Below, one piece after another: positions 16,731 to 24,994 of a DNA stretch of 64,000 nucleotides (position 1 is the stretch's first letter; the number at the start of each line of letters is the position of its first letter). The notes below the pieces were generated by a model, which had not been told where the DNA came from, ran no database searches, and was given only the letters and a program-made list of their open reading frames with translations. A program made the position numbers and the translations under genes. Source of the DNA: JADJGC01 sp964617645 (GTDB taxonomy: Bacteria; Zixibacteria; MSB-5A5; CAIYYT01); NCBI GenBank assembly GCA_964617645.1, contig CAZTYE010000003.1, forward strand, positions 394,964 to 458,963. The letters are read 5' to 3'.

Positions 16731-18062
16731 ATGAATCGTGAGATCCTTCGATTAGCGATCCCGAGTATCATCACCAATATCTCCGTGCCACTGTTGTCTG
16801 CGGTCGATACGGCGCTGGTTGGCCATCTCGAAAGCGAGTTCTATCTTGGCGGCGTCGCTATCGGGGCGATGATCTTCAATTTCCTGTTCTGGGGTTTCGG
16901 TTTCCTCCGTATGGGGACAACCGGGCTGACGGCGCAGGCCTTCGGCCGACATGGTCGCACCGAGGCAAGCCTCATACTCATGCGCGCAATCACGGTGGCG
17001 CTGGCAGCGGGCGCACTGATTTTGGTCCTGCAGTGGCCGATTCGTCTTGCAGCGCTGACCGCAGTCGACACCAGCCGCGAAGTCGAAATGCAGGCGACCA
17101 TCTACTACAGCTTGCGTGTTTGGTCGGCGCCGGCGGTGCTTTTCCAGTTTGCCGTCCAGGGTTGGTTTCTGGGAATGCAGAACGCCCGCTTTCCCATGAT
17201 CCTCGCAGTGTTTGTCAACGCGCTGACCATCGCTCTTGACCTCATCTTCCTGATCGTCTTCGATATGAAAGTTGCCGGCGTCGCGCTGGGAACCTTGATC
17301 GCCAATTATGCGGGCGCCGTGCTCGCCGTAATTCTCCTCCGGCATTCCTATCGCGAGTACTTGACTTTCCCGAGTATCGGGCAACTACTGGAATGGCGCA
17401 CATTGAAACGATTTTTCATCGTCAATCGCGATATCTTCCTGCGAACGCTTCTGCTCATCCTCACCTACAGCTTTTTCACCGCCACTTCCGCGACTTTCGG
17501 CGATACGACCTTGGCGGCGAATACGATCTTGCTGCAAATGTGGATGATTCTCGCCTATGGCGTTGATGGGTTTGCCTTTGCGGCCGAGAGCCTCGTAGGC
17601 CGGTTTATTGGCGCCCGCGACGCGCTCGGATTGCGTCAATCACTGCGCTGGATTTTCGTTTGGGGCATGGGACTCGGCGTCGCCGTATCGCTTGTATACT
17701 GGATCGGCGGGGAGGCTATCCTCGCGCTCTTCACCGACAATGCGGAAATCCGAGCGGTCGCGATGCAATTCTATGTCTGGACGGTCTTTGCTCCCGTTGT
17801 CAATGCCGCCTGTTTTCTCTGGGACGGGGCGTTTATCGGCGCAACTGCCACGCGGGCCATGCTGGTCTCGATGGCGATAGCAACATTGATCGTGTATTTC
17901 CCTCTCTACTTCCTGGCTCAGGAATCGCTGGGCAACCATGCGCTGTGGCTGGCCATGCTCTGCTATATGGCGGTTAGGGGCATTACGCTGTCAATCTACG
18001 CTCCCAACGCGATCTTCCGACTGGTCCCGGAAAATCGTACTTCCTTGAACGAAATTCGGTAG
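16731..18062 (+). CDS. MATE/DinF family multidrug efflux transporter
   Basis: A 443-residue, 12-helix antiporter of the MATE superfamily, DinF-like branch. The start 'MNREILRLAIPSIITNISVP' and 'DTALVGHLESEFYLGGVAIG' in helix 1-2 are family features. It exports cationic drugs in exchange for Na+ or H+. The ATG at 16731 fits the family start; no strong Shine-Dalgarno precedes it. It lies 35 nt upstream of adaA on the same strand and may be co-transcribed with the repair genes; dinF is itself a DNA-damage gene in E. coli, so the neighbourhood makes sense. Confidence 0.9.
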   Translation: MNREILRLAIPSIITNISVPLLSAVDTALVGHLESEFYLGGVAIGAMIFNFLFWGFGFLRMGTTGLTAQAFGRHGRTEASLILMRAITVALAAGALILVLQWPIRLAALTAVDTSREVEMQATIYYSLRVWSAPAVLFQFAVQGWFLGMQNARFPMILAVFVNALTIALDLIFLIVFDMKVAGVALGTLIANYAGAVLAVILLRHSYREYLTFPSIGQLLEWRTLKRFFIVNRDIFLRTLLLILTYSFFTATSATFGDTTLAANTILLQMWMILAYGVDGFAFAAESLVGRFIGARDALGLRQSLRWIFVWGMGLGVAVSLVYWIGGEAILALFTDNAEIRAVAMQFYVWTVFAPVVNAACFLWDGAFIGATATRAMLVSMAIATLIVYFPLYFLAQESLGNHALWLAMLCYMAVRGITLSIYAPNAIFRLVPENRTSLNEIR

Positions 18063-18097
18063 ACGCAAGAGGCGGGCTCGTATTCATTGGTGAGGCG

Positions 18098-18655
18098 ATG
18101 ACAATGAAGTACGAAATGATGGTGCGCGCGATGATGGAGCGCGATCGGCGCTACGATGGCCGCTTCTACGTGGGCGTCCATTCGACCGGCATCTATTGCC
18201 TGCCTTCCTGTCGGGCAAGAAAGCCGCTGTTGAAAAATGTCTCTTTCTATTCAACGCGCGAGGAGGCCCTCGCCGCCGGTCTGCGCAGTTGTAAACGCTG
18301 CCGGGCTGCACAATTTCCCGACAGCCTGCCCGAGTGGCTTTACCGGGTGGTCAAACATATGCGCTCGAACCGGCAACAGCGCCTCGATGAACGCGAGTTG
18401 AGCGGACTGGCCGGTGTCGATATTTCCACCATCCGCCGCTATTTCAAAGAGCATCTGCAAACCACGCCGCTGGCCTTTCACCGGCGCACCCGCCTGAACT
18501 GCGCCCGCGACCTAATTGAGCAAGGATCCGATTATCTCGTAGCCGCTTATGAATGCGGCTGGGAATCGGCGTCGGGATTTCGCTCGGCGTTTAGTAAGGA
18601 ATTTGGCAAACCACCGGGAGCGTATTATGGTTTACGACAAGATTGTTTTTCGTGA
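18098..18655 (+). CDS. adaA: AdaA-type methylphosphotriester repair protein and regulator
   Basis: A 185-residue protein equal to the N-terminal half of E. coli Ada. The zinc-binding Cys34, Cys38, Cys65 and Cys68 ('GIYCLPSC', 'SCKRC') match the Ada fold; Cys34 corresponds to the cysteine that accepts a methyl group from DNA phosphotriesters. Residues from about 85 to 180 form an AraC-type helix-turn-helix pair ('ISTIRRYFKEHLQTTPLAFH'). Methylation would switch it into an activator. Its last 29 nt overlap ogt, so the two repair activities are made as separate coupled proteins, as in Bacillus AdaA/AdaB, rather than fused. Confidence 0.92.
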   Translation: MTMKYEMMVRAMMERDRRYDGRFYVGVHSTGIYCLPSCRARKPLLKNVSFYSTREEALAAGLRSCKRCRAAQFPDSLPEWLYRVVKHMRSNRQQRLDERELSGLAGVDISTIRRYFKEHLQTTPLAFHRRTRLNCARDLIEQGSDYLVAAYECGWESASGFRSAFSKEFGKPPGAYYGLRQDCFS

Positions 18656-19160
18656 TCTCGACAGCCCACTTGGGCCGATGATTGCCGGCGCCACCGACCG
18701 CGGCGCCTGTTTTCTCGAATGGCACGACCGCGGCGGCGTCGAGCGAATCTTGCAGCGTGTCGAGAAGCGTTACCGTTGTCGCCCGCGACGCGGTGATCAC
18801 AAAAACCTCGACAAGCTCGAGCGCGAACTTGAAAAGTACTTCGCCGGCAAGCTGAGAGAATTCACGGTCGCGATCGACATTACCGGGTCGCCCTTCGAAC
18901 AGGCGGTTTGGGCGCAGTTGCTTAAGATTCCGCATGGAGAAACGCGATCATATGGCGATATCGCGGTGGCGCTCAATAAACCCGGCGCGCAGCGCGCCGT
19001 CGGCCGGGCTAATGGCGCCAATTACCTTTCCATCGTCATTCCGTGCCATCGCGTGATCGAGCACAACGGCAAGCTGCGCGGTTACGGTGGCGGGTTGGAT
19101 CGCAAGAAGTACCTCCTCGAACTCGAAGCCGGAATCGTAGCGCCAAGTCTCGCGCTGTAG
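18627..19160 (+). CDS. ogt: Methylated-DNA-[protein]-cysteine S-methyltransferase
   Basis: A 177-residue suicide enzyme that takes O6-alkyl groups from guanine. The acceptor is Cys140 in 'PCHRVI' (139-144); 'GETRSYGDIA' and 'RAVGRANGAN' form the DNA-binding helix-turn-helix and arginine finger; 'LRGYGGGLDRKKYLLELE' closes the domain. It could equally be called adaB because of its partner. The start is the ATG at 18627 after GGGAGCG, inside the adaA gene. Confidence 0.94.
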   Translation: MVYDKIVFRDLDSPLGPMIAGATDRGACFLEWHDRGGVERILQRVEKRYRCRPRRGDHKNLDKLERELEKYFAGKLREFTVAIDITGSPFEQAVWAQLLKIPHGETRSYGDIAVALNKPGAQRAVGRANGANYLSIVIPCHRVIEHNGKLRGYGGGLDRKKYLLELEAGIVAPSLAL

Positions 19161-19205
19161 CGGCCTCATGGGGGACCTTCCCGAGCGATTTTGTTCCATT
19201 GCGAC

Positions 19206-19243
19206 AATGTGATTTTTTTCACATTTGTGACAATTTCGTGACA
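19206..19243. promoter_or_regulatory. Operator array: perfect CRP/FNR-like palindrome plus GTGACA direct repeat
   Basis: AATGTGA-N6-TCACATT (19206-19225) is a perfect 7+7 palindrome with the spacing of CRP-family sites (TGTGA-N6-TCACA). Directly after it come two copies of GTGACA (19227-19232, 19238-19243) with an 11-bp period. Read on the minus strand these are TGTCAC repeats with the geometry of a PhoB box. The array lies about 290 nt upstream of the outer-membrane barrel gene and downstream of ogt, both on the plus strand. The rest of the 19161-19534 gap shows only small inverted repeats (for example GCGATC...GATCGC near 19477-19500) and no ORF I trust. Confidence 0.6.
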
Positions 19244-19534
19244 ATAACGACCATTGATGTCCACATACTCCCGTGTAACTGAACGTGGGACAGCCGGTGG
19301 CGGCTGGGCGTTTGGTCATGTTAGTTGTTTCGCAACCGGCGCTGCCAAAAAATAGAACACTTGAACCAAGTTTGCGCAATCCACTAACTCCTGAAGTCTC
19401 TTCCAAAAGCTACGTCGATAATAAGAGTAACGGTGCGCCGATCTTGCTGCGACTGCGCAAATCGGTCACAGTGGTAGCGATCGCATTCCGGCGTGATCGC
19501 CTACTTGAAAAATCATCTCCGTTACGGGGGAGTT

Positions 19535-20596
19535 ATGAGACTTTTCGTTAGCTTCGTCGTGGTCCTGACAGCTCTTGCCGCTATTGCTCCTCTACGCGGC
19601 GAAGAGGGCGCCCAGGAATCGCTTTCTGACGCCGAGGTGGCCGCCAACAATCAACCGCGCTGGCCCGAAATCTCCGGTTTTCTCGATGTCATCGGTAGCT
19701 ATCGCAACAGCGGTGGCGACCGCTACAACTTTGCCATCGGCCAGGCCGAAATCGATTTGGCACAGACTGTCAGCAACCGAGTTTCGGCCGCACTTTCGCT
19801 TTGCTACAACAACCAAACAGGCTCCTTCGATCTGGGCAGCGCCGAGCTGTATTTGACGCTGCGCAGTCAGCCGGAGCATTTCCTCAGCAACGCCACTCTC
19901 GTCGCCGGGCAGTTCGATGTTCCGATCGGTATCGAGTACAACTACTTTTGTTCGATTGATCGCGAAACTATTACCGCCCCGTGGCACAACCATGCCCCCG
20001 GGAACTGGTATGGCTGGAATGACTACGGCGTCCGCCTCGAGTTGGAAACCCAACTCGGCAATGCCAAAGCGTATGTAGTCAATGGCTTCGACGACGAGGC
20101 CCAGATTACTTCACGTGTGTTCAATTTGTCGACCGGCTTCGAAGAAGATACCACCGAGGTTGTCAATACCGCGCCCGACATCGCCTTCGGCGAGCGGTTG
20201 GGCTGGACGATTATCCCCACGATCGAGTTTGGTAGTTCGCTTGCGCTCGGTCTCAATCCACACGGCGCGCGCGAGATGGCGGTGGCGGCAGTCGATCTCC
20301 AGTTCACACATGGTGCATTTTCTGCGCGCAGCGAGTGGATTCGGCACTGGCGCAATCGCAGCGTCTCCGAAGCGCGTTCTGACGGTTTTTACTTGCAGGC
20401 AATGTACCAACTCGGCTTCGCGCGGCTCCATTCGCGTTTCGCTCAAGCGCGACAGCAATCCGACGGCTGGCAGGATCAGCTCTCTGCCGGCGTTGGGCTC
20501 AAGATCTATGAGCAAACCGAACTACGCGGCGAGTGGCTGATCGATCGCGCCGAAGACGCGCAATCATCTTTTGTCCAGCTCCTCGTGAGTTTCTGA
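19535..20596 (+). CDS. Outer-membrane beta-barrel (porin-like) protein
   Basis: A 353-residue exported protein: signal peptide (residues 1-22, 'MRLFVSFVVVLTALAAI'), then alternating amphipathic beta strands rich in Tyr, Trp and Asn, ending in a C-terminal phenylalanine ('QLLVSF') as expected for BAM-dependent barrels. 'GDRYNFAIGQAEIDLAQ' and 'LVAGQFDVPIGIEYNYFC' resemble phosphate-selective or other substrate-specific porins, but I cannot fix the substrate. GGGGGAG precedes the ATG at 19535; an ATG 14 codons upstream has no such site. A long leader with a CRP-like operator precedes it, and a strong terminator follows. Confidence 0.8.
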   Translation: MRLFVSFVVVLTALAAIAPLRGEEGAQESLSDAEVAANNQPRWPEISGFLDVIGSYRNSGGDRYNFAIGQAEIDLAQTVSNRVSAALSLCYNNQTGSFDLGSAELYLTLRSQPEHFLSNATLVAGQFDVPIGIEYNYFCSIDRETITAPWHNHAPGNWYGWNDYGVRLELETQLGNAKAYVVNGFDDEAQITSRVFNLSTGFEEDTTEVVNTAPDIAFGERLGWTIIPTIEFGSSLALGLNPHGAREMAVAAVDLQFTHGAFSARSEWIRHWRNRSVSEARSDGFYLQAMYQLGFARLHSRFAQARQQSDGWQDQLSAGVGLKIYEQTELRGEWLIDRAEDAQSSFVQLLVSF

Positions 20597-20619
20597 TACT
20601 GCCGCCGATCTTCGGCACC

Positions 20620-20650
20620 AGCCGGCAACTTTGGTTGCCGGCTTTTTGTT
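20620..20650 (+). terminator. Rho-independent terminator after the porin-like gene
   Basis: A perfect 10-bp stem (20620-20629 with 20634-20643, loop TTTG) runs into TTTTTGTTTT. Confidence 0.93.
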
Positions 20651-20746
20651 TTGCCGCCGCCGACGGAGGAGGACTCCCGGCTGCGAACAACCGGCCGCTG
20701 AGAATTGTCCGTGCCCTCCGGTGTGGAATTGATTAGACTGCCCGCC

Positions 20747-22135
20747 ATGATGCAAATCACTTTTCACGGCGCCGCGGGCACTGTGACCGGTTCAAAGTAC
20801 CTTCTCGATGTCAACGGGCGGAAGATACTAATCGACTGCGGCATGTTTCAGGGACCGCCGGAGCTTCGCCAACGCAACTGGAATCCCCTCCCCTTTGATC
20901 CGCGCGAAATCAGTGCCGTCATTCTGACGCATGCGCACATCGACCACATCGGGTTTCTTCCCAAAATCGTGCGGGAAGGTTTTCGCGGGCCGGTATACGC
21001 AACCCCGCCGACCGCAGATTTGGCGAAAATCTCTCTGGAAGACACCGCCATGCTGCAGATGGAAGACGCCGAGTTTCGTCAGAAGAAAAAACTCTCGAAG
21101 CACGAGGTCGTCAAACCGCTCTTTGATCTCGATGACGTCGAAAAAACGGTCAAGCTTTTTCGGCGCGTCGAATTCTATGACTGGATCAACATCGGCAGCG
21201 AGTTTCGTTTCAAGTATCATATCGCCGGTCATTTGCTGGGTGCCGCAAGCGTCGAGTTGGCTCTTAGCGACGGAAGTAATCAGCGGACCATGTTGTTTTC
21301 CGGAGACGTTGGCCGCTACGGCAACCCGCTCACGGTCAATCCCGCTGATCCACCGAAGGTTGACTACCTGATTTGTGAATCGACTTACGGCGGACGGATT
21401 CACCCGGCCGAAGATGCGCATACGGTATTTGAGGACCTCATCAAGGAAGTCACTGCTCAGCGGAGTGTGCTTCTGATTCCGGCCTTCGCGATTGGCCGAA
21501 CGCAGCAGATTACCTATTTGGTGAATGACCTGATTCGCAACAAATTCATTCCGCCGATTCACCTTCACATCGACTCGCCGATGGCGATCTCGGCGACCGA
21601 TATCTACATCAAGTATCCTAAGTACCACTCGATCAACATGGAGAAGTTGGGAGGCGCGCGATGTGTTTTGAACGGCGAGAATGTGACCCTGCATCGCACG
21701 CGCAAGTCGTCGCAGACGCTGAATGAATTGGAAGGGCCGGCCATTATCATGTCGTCCTCCGGAATGATGACTGGCGGTCGGATCATGCATCATCTGATAA
21801 ATCGTCTCCCCGACCCGCAAACGACCTTGGCTCTGGTGGGTTTCATGGCCGAAGGCACGTTGGGAAGGCGGCTTTCGGAAGGCGCCACAACGGTTTACAT
21901 TCACAAACAGCAGATCGATGTCCGGGCGCGACTGGTACAGTTTCACGGTTTGTCGGGGCATGCCGATTGGTTTGAACTGATGCATTGGCTCGAGCCGCTC
22001 AATCATCAACCGCGACAGGTCTTTGTGACGCACGGGGAGGCGACGCAAGCGGCGGCGATGGCACAGCACCTTCAGGACGATCGTGGCTGGGAGACCGTGA
22101 TTCCCAAATTGGATGAAACGCATACTCTTAGCTGA
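20747..22135 (+). CDS. MBL-fold/beta-CASP RNA nuclease family protein
   Basis: A 462-residue metallo-beta-lactamase/beta-CASP protein like the bacterial and archaeal CPSF73 relatives. The metal motif is HAHIDH (62-67 from the first ATG, 'LTHAHIDHIGFLP'); 'GHLLGAASVEL' and 'FSGDVGR' give further ligands; the beta-CASP part has 'AFAIGRTQQITYLVNDL', 'SSSGMMTGG' and 'GLSGHADW'. Expected activity is endo- or 5'-exonuclease cleavage of RNA. The start is one of two adjacent ATGs (20747 or 20750). It is a single gene between the porin terminator and the M14 peptidase. Confidence 0.9.
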   Translation: MMQITFHGAAGTVTGSKYLLDVNGRKILIDCGMFQGPPELRQRNWNPLPFDPREISAVILTHAHIDHIGFLPKIVREGFRGPVYATPPTADLAKISLEDTAMLQMEDAEFRQKKKLSKHEVVKPLFDLDDVEKTVKLFRRVEFYDWINIGSEFRFKYHIAGHLLGAASVELALSDGSNQRTMLFSGDVGRYGNPLTVNPADPPKVDYLICESTYGGRIHPAEDAHTVFEDLIKEVTAQRSVLLIPAFAIGRTQQITYLVNDLIRNKFIPPIHLHIDSPMAISATDIYIKYPKYHSINMEKLGGARCVLNGENVTLHRTRKSSQTLNELEGPAIIMSSSGMMTGGRIMHHLINRLPDPQTTLALVGFMAEGTLGRRLSEGATTVYIHKQQIDVRARLVQFHGLSGHADWFELMHWLEPLNHQPRQVFVTHGEATQAAAMAQHLQDDRGWETVIPKLDETHTLS

Positions 22136-22293
22136 TAGAGAATCACCATTGTCGCGGTTTAAAACTCGCTGTTTACCCGGATTTTCCCCCTTGCTAAATC
22201 ACTGAAAGCCGTTATTTTGACGGATGTGTAAATACTTCTGACCACGACGTCCGCCCCAGACTTCATGCGTGCGGATTCAAGATTGGAGCGCCC

Positions 22294-24915
22294 GTGAGCA
22301 AGGTTTTCCTCTCAATTATCGCCGCCCTGATGCTTATCAATTCCGTTCTCGTTGCGGCTGAACAGCACCAGTACTTCTTCCGCTTTGACATCCAAGATCG
22401 CAAGGAGCTCAAGGCGATTGGGAAGGTCGTTTCGATCGACGAGTGCTCGCCGTTCGACGGCAAGACGGTCTATGCCTATGCCAACGATTCTCAATGGGAG
22501 GCATTTCAGCAGCTCGGCATTAGTTACGAGCTGTTGCCCAACCCCGGTGACGTTCCGGCGGATATGTCCGGAAGTGCGCGCGACGCCATGGCCTGGGATG
22601 TCTATCCAACTTACGACGCCTACGTTCAGATGATGAACGACTTTGCGGCAAACTACCCGAGCCTGTGCCAAGTCTTCAGCATTGGCACAACGGTTCAAGG
22701 TCGGCAACTTCTGGTCGCAAAGATATCAGACAACGTCGCTACCGAAGAGAATGAGCCGGAAGTTTTCTACACTTCCTCAATGCACGGTGACGAGATTACC
22801 GGATATGTGCTCATGCTTCGCCTGATTGATTCTCTTCTGACCGGTTATGCAGTCAGTCCCCGCATCGCGACGATGGTCAACGGCATGGAGATCTTCATCA
22901 ATCCCCTGGCCAATCCGGATGGTACATATCGCTCGGGCAATTCCACCGTCACCGGCGCCTGGCGCGGCAACGCCAACGGCATCGACCTGAATCGCAATTT
23001 CATGGATCCGCAGGACGGGCCGCATCCGGATGGGCAGGCATGGCAGCCGGAGACCATCGCGATGGTCAACTTCGGCGCGGCGCGGAATTTCGTGATCTCC
23101 GCCAACTTCCATGGCGGCACGGAAGTTGTCAATTATCCGTGGGACACGTGGCCGATTTTGCATCCCGACGATTCTTGGTGGCAGAGCATTTCGCATCAGT
23201 ATGCGGATACCGCACAGACCTATGGCGGCGCGTCATACTTCAACGGGTTTAACGACGGCATCACCAACGGCTACGCTTGGTACGAAGTCGACGGCGGCCG
23301 GCAGGACGTTTACAACTACTGGTATCATTGCCGTGAAGCGACAATCGAGATTTCCGACGTCAAACTTATTGCTGCTTCACAGCTACCCAACCACTGGAAT
23401 TGGAACCGCTTGTCGCTTTTGCGCTATCTGGAGCAAGTCCTTTTTGGCGTCGCCGGCAACATTACCGACGCTACCACTTCGCAGCCACTCTATGCGTTGG
23501 TAGAAGTCGTTGGGCACGATTTTGATTCTTCGCAAGTCTACTCCGACTCGGTGCACGGCGACTATTACCGAATGCTTTCCCCCGGCAATTACACGTTCCG
23601 CTTTTCCAAATCCGGTTACGTCACGCAGACAATTTCCAACGTGGCCGTCTTGAATAATGTCCGCACGCCGCTCAACATTGCGCTTCAACCGGTGCCGCAA
23701 GTACCGCTCTTGACTTATCTCGACGATACTGCCCCGGCTGCGCTTAGCGCGGGAGACAACATTTCGTTCAAAGTCACAATCAGAAATGACGGCGGCGGCA
23801 GCGCCAGTAATGCGCAGGGCATTCTCTCGACTACCAGTGCCTACGTCACGGTTACGCAGAACACGTCGTTGTTCCCGCTGATTCCTCTTAACGGCGGCAC
23901 CGCGCAGTCCAGTAGCGATTATCAGATCAGCATTGCGGCCAATTGCCCGACTAACCATGTCGCCAGTTTCAAGCTCAACCTGACGGCGGACGGCGGCTAC
24001 ATCGATTCGACATCGTTTTCACTAACCGTCGGCCAGATTGTCGAGGACTTCGAAGCCGGAGATTTCTCGTCGTTTAATTGGGTCATGGGTGGAAATCAAC
24101 CCTGGACCGTTGTCCCCTCGGGAGTCTACGAGGGCAGTTATTCTGCGGCTTCCGGCACAATCACGCATAATCAAAACTCCACCATGACTGTCTCGCTGAA
24201 TGTCGCGACCGCCGGGAATATCTCGTTTTACTACAAGGTTTCCTCCGAAGCTAATTGGGATTTTCTCGAATTCTACATTGACGGTGTCAAAAAGGCCGCG
24301 TGGTCGGGAAGTGTCGGTTGGGCGCAGGCAAGCTATGCTGTGACGCCGGGATTGCGGCAATTCCAGTGGCGGTACGTCAAAGACGGGTCGGCATCAACCG
24401 GTTCCGATAAGGGTTGGGTAGACTTCATCCTGTTCCCGCCGGTGTCATCACCATTGATTATCACTACCGATTCTCTGCCCGGCGGTGAAGTTGGCAAGGC
24501 CTACTCCGAACAACTCTCGTCGTCCGGAGGTACCGGTGCGGTAACGTGGAGCGATCTGAACAGCGATCTTGCCGGCACCGGCCTGACGTTTTCCGCCGCC
24601 GGCTTAGTTTCGGGAACACCGACGGTTCGCGGACAAATCACGTTTACTGCACGCGCGACCGATCAGGCTTCCGGGACTTCGGACAAGAACTTGAGCATCT
24701 CGGTAATTCTCTGCGGCGATGCCGACGGCAGCGGCGCTCACAGCATTGCCGACGCCGTATTCCTGATCAACCACATCTTCAGCGGTGGCCAGGCGCCGGC
24801 TACGCTTCGCGAAGGCGATCCCGACTGCAGTGGAGCAGTGTCGATCGCCGATGCGGTGCTCTTGATCAATTATATATTCGCCGGCGGTTCTGCGCCTTGC
24901 AGCGCTTGCCCGTAA
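22294..24915 (+). CDS. Secreted M14 zinc carboxypeptidase with C-terminal dockerin
   Basis: An 873-residue multidomain exoenzyme. Signal peptide (1-22); N-terminal propeptide-like region to about 100; M14 catalytic domain about 105-390 with His164 and Glu167 ('SMHGDEITGY'), 'GIDLNRNF', His in 'ANFHGGTEVV', and the catalytic glutamate in 'REATIEISD'; then a carboxypeptidase-regulatory-like domain ('GNITDATTSQPLYALVEVVG'), a CARDB/FN3-like domain, a MAM-like segment and a putative-Ig domain ('LPGGEVGKAYSEQLSSSGG'). The last 65 residues are two type I dockerin repeats ('DADGSGAHSIADAVFLINH', 'DPDCSGAVSIADAVLLINY') with calcium-binding Asp/Asn/Ser patterns. It starts at GTG 22294. It likely digests extracellular protein while docked to a surface partner. 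Confidence 0.92.
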   Translation: MSKVFLSIIAALMLINSVLVAAEQHQYFFRFDIQDRKELKAIGKVVSIDECSPFDGKTVYAYANDSQWEAFQQLGISYELLPNPGDVPADMSGSARDAMAWDVYPTYDAYVQMMNDFAANYPSLCQVFSIGTTVQGRQLLVAKISDNVATEENEPEVFYTSSMHGDEITGYVLMLRLIDSLLTGYAVSPRIATMVNGMEIFINPLANPDGTYRSGNSTVTGAWRGNANGIDLNRNFMDPQDGPHPDGQAWQPETIAMVNFGAARNFVISANFHGGTEVVNYPWDTWPILHPDDSWWQSISHQYADTAQTYGGASYFNGFNDGITNGYAWYEVDGGRQDVYNYWYHCREATIEISDVKLIAASQLPNHWNWNRLSLLRYLEQVLFGVAGNITDATTSQPLYALVEVVGHDFDSSQVYSDSVHGDYYRMLSPGNYTFRFSKSGYVTQTISNVAVLNNVRTPLNIALQPVPQVPLLTYLDDTAPAALSAGDNISFKVTIRNDGGGSASNAQGILSTTSAYVTVTQNTSLFPLIPLNGGTAQSSSDYQISIAANCPTNHVASFKLNLTADGGYIDSTSFSLTVGQIVEDFEAGDFSSFNWVMGGNQPWTVVPSGVYEGSYSAASGTITHNQNSTMTVSLNVATAGNISFYYKVSSEANWDFLEFYIDGVKKAAWSGSVGWAQASYAVTPGLRQFQWRYVKDGSASTGSDKGWVDFILFPPVSSPLIITTDSLPGGEVGKAYSEQLSSSGGTGAVTWSDLNSDLAGTGLTFSAAGLVSGTPTVRGQITFTARATDQASGTSDKNLSISVILCGDADGSGAHSIADAVFLINHIFSGGQAPATLREGDPDCSGAVSIADAVLLINYIFAGGSAPCSACP

Positions 24916-24944
24916 TCTCGTTTTGGCGGATCGCTGATATCAAA

Positions 24945-24974
24945 AGCGCCTCTGAACAGAGGCGCTTCTGTTTT
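24945..24974. terminator. Bidirectional terminator between convergent genes
   Basis: AGCGCCTCTG (24945-24954) pairs with CAGAGGCGCT (24957-24966). TCTGTTTT follows on the plus strand and TTTTGAT on the minus strand, so it can serve both the M14 peptidase and the DUF255 lipoprotein gene. Confidence 0.85.
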
Positions 24975-24994
24975 GCCGTTCTGACTCGGACTCG

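Noticed and set aside
20828..22123. 431-codon open frame on the minus strand opposite the MBL/beta-CASP gene
   Set aside because: The plus-strand protein has all catalytic motifs of the family. The antisense frame is open because of codon bias and shows no domain or start signal.
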